NCBI RefSeq assembly: GCF_001612665.1
Contig: NZ_BDAX01000009.1
Location: 124,001 to 188,000 of the forward strand
Length of the DNA stretch: 64,000 bases
Origin: Nocardia alba NBRC 108234
GTDB lineage: Bacteria; Actinomycetota; Actinomycetes; Mycobacteriales; Mycobacteriaceae
Reading direction: 5' to 3'
Shown here: piece by piece, positions 8,124 to 17,170 of the stretch
Layout: every line of letters begins with the position of its first letter
Position numbering within the stretch: the first letter of the stretch is position 1
Position numbers and translations under genes: made by a program
The notes under the pieces: generated by a model
The model's input: only the letters and a program-made list of their open reading frames with translations
Databases searched by the model: none
Told to the model about the DNA's origin: nothing

Positions 8124-10117
8124 CAGCCTACCGCCGCGGTGAACAGGACGATGTCGGTCATTGTGTCGGCGGCGGGCTTGACTACGGCCTTCCACACCCG
8201 ACCGTCGCCACCCTCGATGACGTATGTCGGTGTCTGATGAACTTCCCCGGACGGATCTTCCCAACCCACTAGATTGGGTATCTCGGCACCAGTGGGCGGA
8301 TCCATTTCGAGTCCACCATCACTGGCCAATGCGACTGCGACATCAGCGCTGACTCTCTGAAGTACTGCGACCGGCAGCTTGAACCGCTGAACCACAACGC
8401 CATGCCCCCAAAGTTCATCCGGTTCGGGATCACCGACGTACTCGATCTTGGGCCTACGGCGCCGTACAGGAGCCTGTTGCGCGTTAGGTTCGAACGGTTC
8501 TCCGTTCCCGGTGCTTCCATAGGTATCACCATTTGATGAACCATCACCACCCGAACCTCTGGACACCAACGCATCCGAGGGTTCGAATTCATCGGACTCC
8601 GAGGAATCGTTTCGCCTACCACTCGGGCGCCGCTTCGGTGCGGGCCGCGGCGGTGGCGTCGTATCTCCGGGCCTGCCGTAGTCAGTGGCCGAGCCGACGC
8701 CCCACGCACCACCGACCAGCGGCGACAACCGGTCACTCGCCGCACCGAGCGAAACCTGTGCGACTTCGACGCCGCTACTGCCCCGAGGCCCGATGATTTT
8801 GTCGATCTCCTCCTTCATTCGCGTGAATGCCATCTTCACGAAGGAATATTCGGGATGGTCGAGGGACTGATAGTTCCAGTTGTCGTGCGTCGGCGGCTCA
8901 GCCCTCGCGAATGCTACGTCGACTTCCTTGTCTGCACGGAAAACGCCCGCGTAAGCCGATATTTCGCTGGCGGGCTTTGGTCCTGGCCAGTAGGTAACCA
9001 CGAGCTCGGCCGGACGCATGAGGCACACGTGATGCACCATGCCAGTCTCGAAACCAGCCATGTACTCCGCCTCGCTGGGTTCGAATCGGAGCGCAACCGT
9101 CTGCTGGATTCCGAAGCGACCGAGCAGCTTCTTAGGCCGCCTGCAGTACAACTCCTCGCCTTCGCTGCCGACCATTTTCAGATACGCGTTGACAAATAGC
9201 TTCAATGTCTTCATCTGGGCCGGATCGGGCACCGGGTAATCGATCCCATCACACGTCACCGAAAACCGCATCGGCGGAGCACCATTGCCGCTGGGCAGCA
9301 TCTTCGGCCACAGCTGATACACGATGGTTTCGGCTAGGTAGCGTGCTACATCGGAGGGTTCGCCGCCCTCGAGATTCGGATCGAGGATGGAGATCGTCGT
9401 TCCGGTTTCGGTCGCCCCGAACGCACGTAGGCCCAGCTTCCGGGCCATCGCATCTGCGTCGGGTCCCACCAGCGGTTCGATGACATCGCCAGATACGTCG
9501 CCCCACCAATGGCGGCCGGTGTATCGACGTTCGCGATCTTCTTCCTTGGCGTCATAGCTCTTCCACAGGGCCGCTGCCATCAGGCGCGTCTCGAACTTCC
9601 CCTGATACTGACAGCGAGTGTGGACGAGGATGGTGCCCGATCTCGAGGCGAGGTAGAGGATTCCCTTGCCGAACCCGTAGGTCCCGCCGCCCAGTTCCCG
9701 CTCACGCGGCTCACCGATATTGCGGAGGAATGCTACGAAATCGCGACCCTGGTCGGTGACAGCGTCGGCTCTCGTTGGTCCACCGAGCCCACGAGTGCCC
9801 CGGTCGGAAATTGACAGCACTCGAATTGTCGGCTGTTGCAAAGCATCCCGGAGCGGAAGCCGCTGCTTCGGCGGCGCCTTACGCAGGAGATTGTCGCGCC
9901 ACGCCGGCGCATCGGCTGCACCAACGGTCTGGAGGTCGATGCGGTAGTCAACAGGGATTCCATCTCCCTGGCGCGCATCCCAACTATTTTGTGCCGATTC
10001 ACGGACCAGAATCGTCAAGTGGTCCAACTCAGGCTTGCCGAGTTGGTTCCTGATGCCCTCAGCAGCGCTCGCGCCCTCGGGAGGAAACGCTTGGGAGACC
10101 CACGCGGGTGCCGTCAT
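8123..10117 (-). CDS. GHKL (Bergerat-fold) ATPase of the MORC/MutL-like restriction-associated type, 664 aa
   Basis: The three Bergerat-fold ATP-binding motifs are clear: N-box RESAQNSWDAR (about residues 39-49, catalytic E40, N44, D47), G1 box SDRGTRGLGG (about 104-113) and the ATP-lid G2 box GGGTYGFGKG (about 143-152). Such GHKL ATPases dimerise on ATP binding and are thought to act as DNA clamps; prokaryotic MORC relatives were predicted from genome context to work in restriction-like systems with C5-methylases and Z1 ATPases, exactly this neighbourhood. Residues about 480-570 are a low-complexity Ser/Gly/Pro/Arg linker, then a compact C-terminal domain. ATGA overlap with the nuclease gene upstream, TGATG with the gene downstream. 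Confidence 0.85.
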   Translation of the reverse strand: MTAPAWVSQAFPPEGASAAEGIRNQLGKPELDHLTILVRESAQNSWDARQGDGIPVDYRIDLQTVGAADAPAWRDNLLRKAPPKQRLPLRDALQQPTIRVLSISDRGTRGLGGPTRADAVTDQGRDFVAFLRNIGEPRERELGGGTYGFGKGILYLASRSGTILVHTRCQYQGKFETRLMAAALWKSYDAKEEDRERRYTGRHWWGDVSGDVIEPLVGPDADAMARKLGLRAFGATETGTTISILDPNLEGGEPSDVARYLAETIVYQLWPKMLPSGNGAPPMRFSVTCDGIDYPVPDPAQMKTLKLFVNAYLKMVGSEGEELYCRRPKKLLGRFGIQQTVALRFEPSEAEYMAGFETGMVHHVCLMRPAELVVTYWPGPKPASEISAYAGVFRADKEVDVAFARAEPPTHDNWNYQSLDHPEYSFVKMAFTRMKEEIDKIIGPRGSSGVEVAQVSLGAASDRLSPLVGGAWGVGSATDYGRPGDTTPPPRPAPKRRPSGRRNDSSESDEFEPSDALVSRGSGGDGSSNGDTYGSTGNGEPFEPNAQQAPVRRRRPKIEYVGDPEPDELWGHGVVVQRFKLPVAVLQRVSADVAVALASDGGLEMDPPTGAEIPNLVGWEDPSGEVHQTPTYVIEGGDGRVWKAVVKPAADTMTDIVLFTAAVG

Positions 10118-11130
10118 CCGGACTCCTTGAGCATCGTTGTGATGTGCCTATCGACCTCGTTGGTTTCCATCGGCACGGGCGAATCTCCTGACAGGTCGAT
10201 CGTGTAGTCGACGTTGCGAACGTTGGTGGAAATCGCCGCCGCTGCCAAGTCGACGGTGGTGAGCCTCGGGAAGGCGACATCGACGTTGTACCAACGTTGT
10301 TCGTGGATCGAGTAACGCGAGTGCGCGTAGTGGTCATTGTCTGCGGCACGATATCCAACGGCGGCCAGCCGTGCCAGGATTTCGCTCTCGTCGTCCGAAA
10401 GGTCGAGAACACGCTTGATCAGTTCTAGGAAACCGATTCCGCCCTGAACATCCGCTTCCAGTCGCAGCCAGACCAGTCCGAGTGCTCCGTTGAGCGGTGG
10501 CTCCAACTGATCGAGGCCGTGGATACGCACTGCTCGTCCGTCCGGATTCATTGAGGTCTTCACCTCCAACGCTCCCACATCCGTGGAGAAATCGTGCCGA
10601 TGACCGGACGGACCCTTCCACGTTCTGATAGCGCCACTGTCATGTTCGAGCAAGAGTTCCAAAACGACCAATTCGCCGAAGAGTCCAGCGAGTTGCTGTG
10701 TTCCCAGCGGTGGTCCCGGGTTGAGAAACAGCGCCCGCCAGCGATCGAGGACGCGGTGCAGGACCTTCACCGGATTGTCGGATGATTCCTCGGTCGCGTA
10801 CAAAATGTCGGCACACAAGGTCGCAAAGATATCGTTCAAATCTAGACGAAGGCATACGAGGTCGGCGAAGTCCTGGAACCTCGAATCATATTCGAGCGTA
10901 CGTTTGCTCAGTCGTAGGACCGGGCCGTTGAGGCCCCTGCGAACCATCTGGTGCGCGCCGATCGGAACAAGCAGGTGTCGGTTTCCCACACTGTCCAGAC
11001 CAGCAGCCAACGGCCCGTTCGGCGTTGTCACCGGAAGGTCGGACACCGTGACAACGGACGCGTCAGTGCGTGGACGGCGTTGCAGCAGCCGCCAGTGATC
11101 ATCGAGAACCTTCTCGAGAGCGCTGAGCAT
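10114..11130 (-). CDS. PD-(D/E)XK nuclease-fold protein (DUF4420-like), 338 aa
   Basis: The catalytic core is readable: G-E-L-V-V-L-E-L (E153), then H-D-F (D180) and E-V-K-T-S (E189, K191), i.e. E...D...ExK, the PD-(D/E)XK restriction-nuclease pattern, embedded in a 338-residue protein typical of the PF14390 (DUF4420) family. It is the most likely DNA-cleaving subunit of the cassette. The start at 11130 shares one base with the TGA of the Z1 gene (TGATG); the frame is open further upstream but only inside that gene. Its own stop overlaps the GHKL start by ATGA. Confidence 0.85.
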   Translation of the reverse strand: MLSALEKVLDDHWRLLQRRPRTDASVVTVSDLPVTTPNGPLAAGLDSVGNRHLLVPIGAHQMVRRGLNGPVLRLSKRTLEYDSRFQDFADLVCLRLDLNDIFATLCADILYATEESSDNPVKVLHRVLDRWRALFLNPGPPLGTQQLAGLFGELVVLELLLEHDSGAIRTWKGPSGHRHDFSTDVGALEVKTSMNPDGRAVRIHGLDQLEPPLNGALGLVWLRLEADVQGGIGFLELIKRVLDLSDDESEILARLAAVGYRAADNDHYAHSRYSIHEQRWYNVDVAFPRLTTVDLAAAAISTNVRNVDYTIDLSGDSPVPMETNEVDRHITTMLKESG

Positions 11131-13688
11131 CAGATGTCCTCGGAGTCGAGGGGGCTGAAGTCCTCCTCCTCGATCTCGACGCCGGACAGATCGGCGGAAA
11201 TATAATCGGACTCCCATGCGACGGTGCTGTCATTGTTGGCGGGTGACGGAAACACGAGACCGACACCGATCACATGCTCCGGCGCATTCAACGGCACACG
11301 CTTGACCTTGGACGGCTCCGGCTCGGACACCTTGTCGATCGGGTACAGCACTAGCAGACCGGCATCCGGTTGCTGAGCCTTGCGAGCTTCGGCTATATCG
11401 CCGTCTTTGGTTGCGGTAGTGATTCCGTCGAGGTCCAGACCGGCGTCTCGACGGCTCATCAACGTCTTGATGTCGACGTGGTCAGCCCCAGAAGCGAACT
11501 GGGAACGCATGATTCGGCCAACGCTCACTCCGGGCGCGAAGTCGAACAAATCCGGTTCCGCCACTGCAGGTTTTCCCATGACTGCCACGTTCCACCGGCG
11601 CAACGTACCCGCATATCGTATACGCTTCTCGATGTACTCGGCCATCAATTTCGCGTCGCATTCTTGAGATTTCTCGTGAAACTGATAGTCGCGCAAGAAG
11701 TCCAGGACAAACTCGCTTGGAACGTCGCGAATCATATAGCGGCCATCTGAGCCGTTCCCCTCGGCTCGATTCGTGGTGAGCGCCGACTTCACCAGGTTCC
11801 GTGCTGCAATTTGGTTACTCAGCAGCCAATCAGAATTTTTGCGGAAGTATCGGGTTTGGACTCGTTGTCCGCCATAGGACGACTGTGCCGACACCGCGTC
11901 CTTCATCTTCGCGGCGGCAGTAACCCGCAAAGACGGGTGCGTCCGCAGTCGCACCGCGAAGGTCATCGGTGTCTTGCCCTCGGTCATGTAAACGTCTATG
12001 TCACGGCGCATCTCGGTCTCGACCGTCGCCAGGTGGCGGAACCAATCCTCGAGCTCCTCTGTCATCCAGATTCGCGGCAAGTCCGCATACCCGGCGCGAT
12101 AGCCGAACCAACGGCCCATCTGAAGCAGCGTGTCATACGTCGAGACCGCTCGAACGAAGTAACTGACCGAGAGGCCTTCCAGAGTGAGTCCACGAGATAG
12201 CGTGTTTCCACCCACCGCGATTGCGACAACTGGCCCGTTCTCGTAGTCGAGTCGGTCAGGGCTCTGGAAGTTATCCATGACGATGCGGCAGTCGCGTAGC
12301 ACGCCGGGAAGTTCTGCGGCGAGGTCATCGAATTCGACTGGCTTTTCGCCGAATTCGTCGGCGGGCACCCGTGCTGTCTCCGCTTCCCAGAGCTCGCGTA
12401 GCTCATGACGAAGCGCGGGATCCGAGAGATTGGTGCCGACCTTGGCACGGAGCAACATCAGTGGGTCGCGAAAGCTGTTATGCACTGCCGTTCGCACGCT
12501 GGTGTGAATCAACATGGTGGAATGCGGATTTCCGGTGCCGCGCACGCGGCGGGCGGCCGTCGTGAGCCAGAAGTACAAGACCGCCTGGCGCAACGTGTCA
12601 GTGATCGACGGGTAGAAGTCCTCGGCATCCGCCCTGGTTTTCGGCCGGACCAGCGCCACATCGTCGTCGGGAACACTGCGAATCATGTCGTAGCCGTCAT
12701 CGACTTCCGTCGGGTCCTCTCCATCCAGGGCATAACGACCGAAAAGCACCTCGGTGCCGAAATGTCCTCGAGGTTTGGGGAGGTTCACGATGAAGTGCTC
12801 GGGATAGAGATCGTCCGCGGACGGATCGATGAGCAGGTTTGCGAACGGCGAGGCCGTATACCCGACATACGCAGACTTGGGCAGGGTGTTAAGGATTCCG
12901 CGGATCAAGGGGTTGATCGATTTGGTCGCGACGGTCGCCTGATCGGCCTCATCGTCGATGATCAACGCGGGGCAATCCGCCAGGTACTCCGAGGCGTCAT
13001 CCAGCCACCTGACCAACTTCCGCAGTACCGTCGCGTTCTTCTTGACTACGCACAGCACATGGGTCTTGTTCGACTTCCCGAAGAAGCTCGCCGGGTTGGC
13101 GGCCGGCGAAAAGTCGCGATCGAGGTCGGTGATCTGTGTCCACAGCGTCGGATTCGGCTGCACCAGTTGTTGAATGAGCCGCGCTTGGGTCTGTCGGCGC
13201 AACCCGTTGTGGATGCCGGCCAGCACGATGAACAACTTGTAACCCCGGTCAGCGGCCTTAGCCATGACAGCGGTGAAGTTCGTGGTCTTGCCGGACTGTA
13301 CGTAGCCGACGACAAGCCCACGCGTCGAGAATTCGTTCTTGCGCGGATGCTGCAACAACGACACAATCCGTGTGGACGAATCATCCAGGCTGTTGATCGC
13401 GGGATCCCTCGGCCACCCCTGCTTGATGAGGTCGTCCTCGATCGCAGGCCACAGTTTGTCGCCTGGATGCGGTCCCGCATACCAGGTTTCGTAGTTGTCG
13501 ATCACCACCGACTGCGGCTCGCGCATCTCCTTGATCCGGACCATGTCCGCGTCGTAGCGCTCCATGATCCGCTTGATGATGTCCTCCGACGGACCGAACT
13601 GGCGGAGCTTCTTGATCGCTTCGGCCGGGGAGTACGTGTCAAGGAGTGCCTTGTACACCTCGTACTGCCCATCAATCAGATCAGTCAT
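11130..13688 (-). CDS. Z1-domain superfamily-2 helicase-like ATPase/endonuclease, 852 aa
   Basis: Walker A GYVQSGKTT (about residues 128-136), Walker B/DEAD-type LIIDDEADQA (about 242-251) and GYTASPFAN (about 276-284) mark the first RecA lobe. The second lobe carries GGNTLSRGLTLEGL (493-506) and QMGRWFGYR (523-531), equivalent to helicase motifs V and VI; this second half is the Z1 signature (PF10593). Such proteins are predicted DNA translocases of restriction-like systems. The N-terminal 120 residues and the C-terminal 250 are helical and may bind partners or DNA. It starts 164 bp after the intact methylase gene and is coupled to the nuclease gene downstream. Confidence 0.9.
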   Translation of the reverse strand: MTDLIDGQYEVYKALLDTYSPAEAIKKLRQFGPSEDIIKRIMERYDADMVRIKEMREPQSVVIDNYETWYAGPHPGDKLWPAIEDDLIKQGWPRDPAINSLDDSSTRIVSLLQHPRKNEFSTRGLVVGYVQSGKTTNFTAVMAKAADRGYKLFIVLAGIHNGLRRQTQARLIQQLVQPNPTLWTQITDLDRDFSPAANPASFFGKSNKTHVLCVVKKNATVLRKLVRWLDDASEYLADCPALIIDDEADQATVATKSINPLIRGILNTLPKSAYVGYTASPFANLLIDPSADDLYPEHFIVNLPKPRGHFGTEVLFGRYALDGEDPTEVDDGYDMIRSVPDDDVALVRPKTRADAEDFYPSITDTLRQAVLYFWLTTAARRVRGTGNPHSTMLIHTSVRTAVHNSFRDPLMLLRAKVGTNLSDPALRHELRELWEAETARVPADEFGEKPVEFDDLAAELPGVLRDCRIVMDNFQSPDRLDYENGPVVAIAVGGNTLSRGLTLEGLSVSYFVRAVSTYDTLLQMGRWFGYRAGYADLPRIWMTEELEDWFRHLATVETEMRRDIDVYMTEGKTPMTFAVRLRTHPSLRVTAAAKMKDAVSAQSSYGGQRVQTRYFRKNSDWLLSNQIAARNLVKSALTTNRAEGNGSDGRYMIRDVPSEFVLDFLRDYQFHEKSQECDAKLMAEYIEKRIRYAGTLRRWNVAVMGKPAVAEPDLFDFAPGVSVGRIMRSQFASGADHVDIKTLMSRRDAGLDLDGITTATKDGDIAEARKAQQPDAGLLVLYPIDKVSEPEPSKVKRVPLNAPEHVIGVGLVFPSPANNDSTVAWESDYISADLSGVEIEEEDFSPLDSEDI

Positions 13689-13852
13689 TGAACTCCCACC
13701 TGCGCACGAACCCCTCGGTCGACGATAGGAGGTTTCAATCCCCCACGTTGCGGGTAACAGTATCGGCTCGGTAGGACCAGTTGGAAGCGAGTGCGAGAGT
13801 TGTAACCCGGTCGATGAGGGCTATCGGTCGGCAACCGCGGTTCGCTACACCC

Positions 13853-14962
13853 TCAGGCGAACAGACGATCCATCCTCTGCAGATGGTCGATCGGCGCGGA
13901 GTCGCGCGTGTCGAGCCAGGGCCGATCGACCACCTTCCTTGCGTCCTCATGACTCACGCTGAAGCCGAGCGCGGCAGCGAGCACGTGCAGTGCCAGCATC
14001 GGTGGAATCGCGTTGCCGATCTGCTGAGCGACGTCGCTACCCGACCACGGATAGTCGATCGGGAAGGTCTGCAATCGACCTGCTTCGGCGAGGCTGAGCC
14101 GAGGTATCGGGAACCCAGTGGAGTCGACGAGTCGGTTTCGCGAGACCTTTCCAGTAATCGTCGACGACGGTTCGCCGCTGTGGCGGCGGCCGCGCAACTT
14201 CGGGTTACCGCCGGTGCCGTAGTTGGAGATCACCTGAAAATCGTAACCGCGACCGAGCGCGGAACCCATTGTCTCCCATTCCAATTGATCAGCCGCACCG
14301 ACGGATCGATCAACGCCTTTGCGGTAAAGCCTGTGGGTGGGTTTCGGAAGTTCGCACACACCCTCCAGGCTGGCGATGAGCACGGCACGGCGGCGGGTCT
14401 GCGGGACGCCGAACTGCTCGGTGCGCAGGACACCAGGGGCGACCTTATACTTTAGGTTTTCCAAAATTCCGGCCATTCGCTCCCAGACAGGCAACACTGC
14501 CGGAACCTGTTCCAACACAATGACTTCGTAGGGGTTGCCACCACGAATGGCTTCAAGTGCCCACCGGAGAGGTTCCAACACGAGTCCGGTTCGCTCGTCA
14601 TCCAGCTTCGCGACATCACCGGTCACGTCTTCGCCGTCACCCATGCGATCGACATACCTCAAAACCTGATCGAGGGCTTTGCGACCCGCGCCGGACCCGG
14701 CAACAGTGAACGTCTGGCACGGTGGTCCACCGGCGAGGATCGTCGCCCCGGGCACACTGTGCGGACCGAAGTCTCGAACATCGTGCGGACGGTCGTTCAG
14801 ACCTGCTGCTGATCGAGTCGCACAAGCGTTCCGATCCCACTCGAATCCGTAGACCTCCAGCCCCAGCCAACGCGCGGCAACGTCAAGTCCGCCCGGCCCG
14901 GCGAAGAGATCGACCATATCCGCGCGGCGCGGCAGGGACGGCTCGCGTTGGTCAGTGGGCAT
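13853..14962 (-). CDS. DNA (cytosine-5-)-methyltransferase, catalytically intact, 369 aa
   Basis: C5-methylase motifs are in order: motif I DLFAGPGGLD (about 18-27, AdoMet binding), motif IV GGPPCQTFT with the catalytic Cys82, motif VI as LEQVPAV (Glu151 kept, the usual Asn replaced by Gln), motif VIII QTRRRAV, motif IX RLQTFP and motif X GNAIPP near the C-terminus. The region between VIII and IX is the target-recognition part. It should methylate cytosine at the site that the downstream nuclease would otherwise attack. It follows the second methylase homologue by 45 bp on the same strand. Confidence 0.93.
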   Translation of the reverse strand: MPTDQREPSLPRRADMVDLFAGPGGLDVAARWLGLEVYGFEWDRNACATRSAAGLNDRPHDVRDFGPHSVPGATILAGGPPCQTFTVAGSGAGRKALDQVLRYVDRMGDGEDVTGDVAKLDDERTGLVLEPLRWALEAIRGGNPYEVIVLEQVPAVLPVWERMAGILENLKYKVAPGVLRTEQFGVPQTRRRAVLIASLEGVCELPKPTHRLYRKGVDRSVGAADQLEWETMGSALGRGYDFQVISNYGTGGNPKLRGRRHSGEPSSTITGKVSRNRLVDSTGFPIPRLSLAEAGRLQTFPIDYPWSGSDVAQQIGNAIPPMLALHVLAAALGFSVSHEDARKVVDRPWLDTRDSAPIDHLQRMDRLFA

Positions 14963-15007
14963 GACACGAGATCTTAGCCGGCGGGAGGGGCCACTGAAAA
15001 CGAGAGA

Positions 15008-16036
15008 TTAGACGGCTGACAGGGCTGACCTCAATGCGACGCCGAGCGCATGCGCGAACGGCGGCGGCGTCGCGTTGCCGACCTGGCGATACTTGGCGGT
15101 CTTTCGCCCTTCGAACGTCCAGTACGGCGGGAATCCCTGGAGCGCGGCCACCTGATCGACGGTGAGTTTCAGCATGTGGTCGGTACCCCGCTTCGGATCC
15201 CAGACGAAGTCGGCCGATGGCACATCATCGGCAAGTGCTCGCCCATTGACCCCGAACTTCGCCCACGCGCGAACTGACCCTTGCGGACCCAAGTCGCCAC
15301 CACCGCGATCCCATGAGCCGCCCACGATCGTCGGCGAAATTCCATCGGCCTGTGCAGCCCACTCCGATGCCTGCGGCCACCCACGCGCACTCAACGATCC
15401 GCGAAGCACCGAGCCTACGGTCAGTCCGGGCGCCGATGGGATGGGGCGCAGACTTTCCACAAAGGTGTTGACCCCGCCATCGCGCAGGGCAACCATCACG
15501 GCGTACTCGCGGTGCTGCGGTACGCCGAAATCGCAGGCGTCGACCAATAGCCAACGGCAGTTGTACCCGGCATCGTCGAGATTTTTGGCAACCCGGGTCC
15601 GACTCGACTCGTACTCGTCACGTTTGAGCAGGTCGGGAACGTTTTCAATCAAAAGCGCCCGCGGTCGCAATTCCACCGTCAGCCGTGCGGTCGTCTCGAA
15701 GAGCTCCAACTCCCAACTGCTGCCCCTGGTTCGCGATGCCGTGGCTGCCGACTTCACTCGCGGAAGTCCTGCGGTGATTACATCGATTTCGCGATGTCGC
15801 GGCAGTTCGAGTCTGGGTTCGAATCGGAGTAGATCCTTGTGCAGAACATTCCAGCCAGGACGGTTCGCCCGCAGTGTTTCGCATGCCACATCACGGTTGT
15901 CGAGCAGGAGCACCGGATCGAAGCCGGCTTGCTCCAAACCGAGCGCAAGCCCACCGGCACCTGCGCAAAACTCGACAGACGTGAGGCGATTCGTCTGCGG
16001 TACGTTGTGCGGACCGCGATCCGGTTCGCCCCTCAT
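15008..16036 (-). CDS. C5-methyltransferase homologue lacking the catalytic Pro-Cys-Gln motif, 342 aa
   Basis: Motif I (VEFCAGAGGLALGLEQAGF), motif VI (LLIENVPDLL), motif VIII (QHREYAV) and motif X (GNATPPPFAHAL) are present, but motif IV reads TAGLPRVKSAA: the catalytic cysteine and following Gln are absent (residues about 88-97; codons checked on the reverse strand, the frame is uninterrupted). It therefore should not methylate DNA by the usual mechanism. The likeliest role is a partner or target-recognition subunit for the intact methylase next door. I chose ATG 16036, with AAGGGGG 5 nt upstream; an earlier ATG at 16192 lacks a good site. First gene of the cassette. Confidence 0.85.
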   Translation of the reverse strand: MRGEPDRGPHNVPQTNRLTSVEFCAGAGGLALGLEQAGFDPVLLLDNRDVACETLRANRPGWNVLHKDLLRFEPRLELPRHREIDVITAGLPRVKSAATASRTRGSSWELELFETTARLTVELRPRALLIENVPDLLKRDEYESSRTRVAKNLDDAGYNCRWLLVDACDFGVPQHREYAVMVALRDGGVNTFVESLRPIPSAPGLTVGSVLRGSLSARGWPQASEWAAQADGISPTIVGGSWDRGGGDLGPQGSVRAWAKFGVNGRALADDVPSADFVWDPKRGTDHMLKLTVDQVAALQGFPPYWTFEGRKTAKYRQVGNATPPPFAHALGVALRSALSAV

Positions 16037-16954
16037 CGCCGCCCCCTTGCTCGCCACAATCACTGCAACACGACCAAGAGTAGCGCCCGAAGCCGGGCCG
16101 CGCAGGCGCCCTCGGCACACTTGACGCCGCAACCGAATGGGTACCGATACAGTGCTTTTCTCCAGATGAGCTGATCGCCAACCAGATGACAAAGGGCGAG
16201 TTCATTCAGGCAGTGATGGCGCTGGTTTTGCCGCCGCCGTAAGGTGGAAAGCGCTGTTTCAGAACAGGATCGGCGGTCCGAGGACTGGACACCGCTTCCT
16301 GGATAGCAGACAGCTATGGTACGGTCGGCGCACAAGTCAGGCCCCGGAGGTGCGCTAACACCACCGAGGCCCTGGGCGAGAATCTGGTACCAGCAGACTC
16401 AGCGCCGTAGGCAGGAAGCCTACCGATGATTCTGGCGTCTCCGCCAACCTCCCCCCTTGCCGCTGTGCGCCCGGGCGAGTTGTGCGGGTGATGCGCCTCA
16501 CTCGCGCAGTCGTCGCCCGTCAGAGGGGCTGCTGCAACCATTCCGATGACACAGAGTTGGCCGGTAAAGGCGGACTCGGACGGCTCCACCGTGGTTGGTG
16601 GCATGGATACCAGGGCTTCCCTGGGTGTTCCTGACTCTGTGCAGAATCCCAGTCCCGGCCCTTGCCGAGTAATGCCCGGCGGGCGTGCATCACCAAACGA
16701 CCGTAGCGACGACCGACCGGCGGACCTCGCGTCACGGGTGCATCCGTACCTCGCGGTACCGGGGTACCCCTGCACTCCCCGCTCTCCCACTCCCAGCGGA
16801 CTTACCAGCCTCGCGTTACCACAAGCGGTACGGCGGTTTACATGTACCTGGGCTGGGGTTTTCGTTGTCATGCACAGTGATTCGGCGAAGTTGTAGCGCG
16901 GAACAGAGGGACAGGGGACCCTCGGGGTAGAGGATCGCGTTATTCAGGAGCCGC
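16037..16954. other. 918-bp stretch without a convincing gene; probable mobile-element relic or structured RNA
   Basis: No frame here has core-genome codon bias or a recognisable protein; the longest (16314-16871, minus) is low-complexity and lacks a credible start. The stretch holds a 13-nt-arm hairpin (16340-16371), a tiny ORF on the plus strand at 16426-16491 starting MILASPPTSPLAAVRPGEL, and on the minus strand several GCGA-capped hairpins, for example GTACC-GCGA-GGTAC at about 16747-16760. The hairpin followed by a short Pro-rich ORF resembles the leader of small genes in actinobacterial integrative elements. The promoter of the methylase cassette must lie in its left part, but I cannot place it. 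Confidence 0.35.
16340..16371 (+). repeat. imperfect inverted repeat, 13-nt arms, loop CGCTAA
   Basis: GGCCCCGGAGGTG (16340-16352) pairs with CACCACCGAGGCC (16359-16371) with two mismatches (11 of 13 pairs). Hairpins of this GGCC...GGTG-CGCTAA-CACC form occur ahead of small regulatory genes in integrative elements of actinobacteria, from memory. Confidence 0.45.
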
Positions 16955-17170
16955 ATGACTGTCAGAAGTGACCGGGAAGGTGGCTTGCCGGAGACGCTGC
17001 CCGCGTTGGAGCAGTTGCCGGCGGATGAGGCTCGGGATCTGTTCGAGTTGATGAGGGCCGCGAGCATGTTCGAGGCGGCCGCGTTGGACGAGTCCATCGA
17101 ATCGATGGTCTCCGCGTTGCCGCGGCCGTTGCGCCGGGTGACGAAGAAGATCATGTTCGGCGGCAGATGA
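16955..17170 (+). CDS. small hypothetical protein, 71 aa
   Basis: ATG 16955, with CAGGAG about 7 nt upstream. Acidic and helical (LEQLPADEARDLFELMRAA), ending in a basic stretch (RPLRRVTKKIMFGGR). Unrecognised. Its stop overlaps the start of the next gene by ATGA, so the two are coupled and probably work together. Codon use returns to high G+C here, marking the right edge of the accessory island. Confidence 0.6.
   Translation: MTVRSDREGGLPETLPALEQLPADEARDLFELMRAASMFEAAALDESIESMVSALPRPLRRVTKKIMFGGR

Noticed and set aside
6403..16036. Assignment of the cassette to DISARM, BREX, Dnd/Ssp or classic type I/II restriction systems
   Set aside because: No DUF1998 helicase, PglZ, Lon-like protease, Dnd proteins or HsdS/HsdR; the Z1 plus GHKL plus DUF4420-like set is distinct.
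16314..16871. 185-codon minus-strand frame upstream of the methylases
   Set aside because: No motif, no ribosome-binding site and a composition unlike neighbours; described as non-coding instead.
16314..16900. Group II intron remnant
   Set aside because: GNRA-capped stems suggested it, but I found no domain V-like hairpin, intron ends or reverse-transcriptase sequence on either strand.
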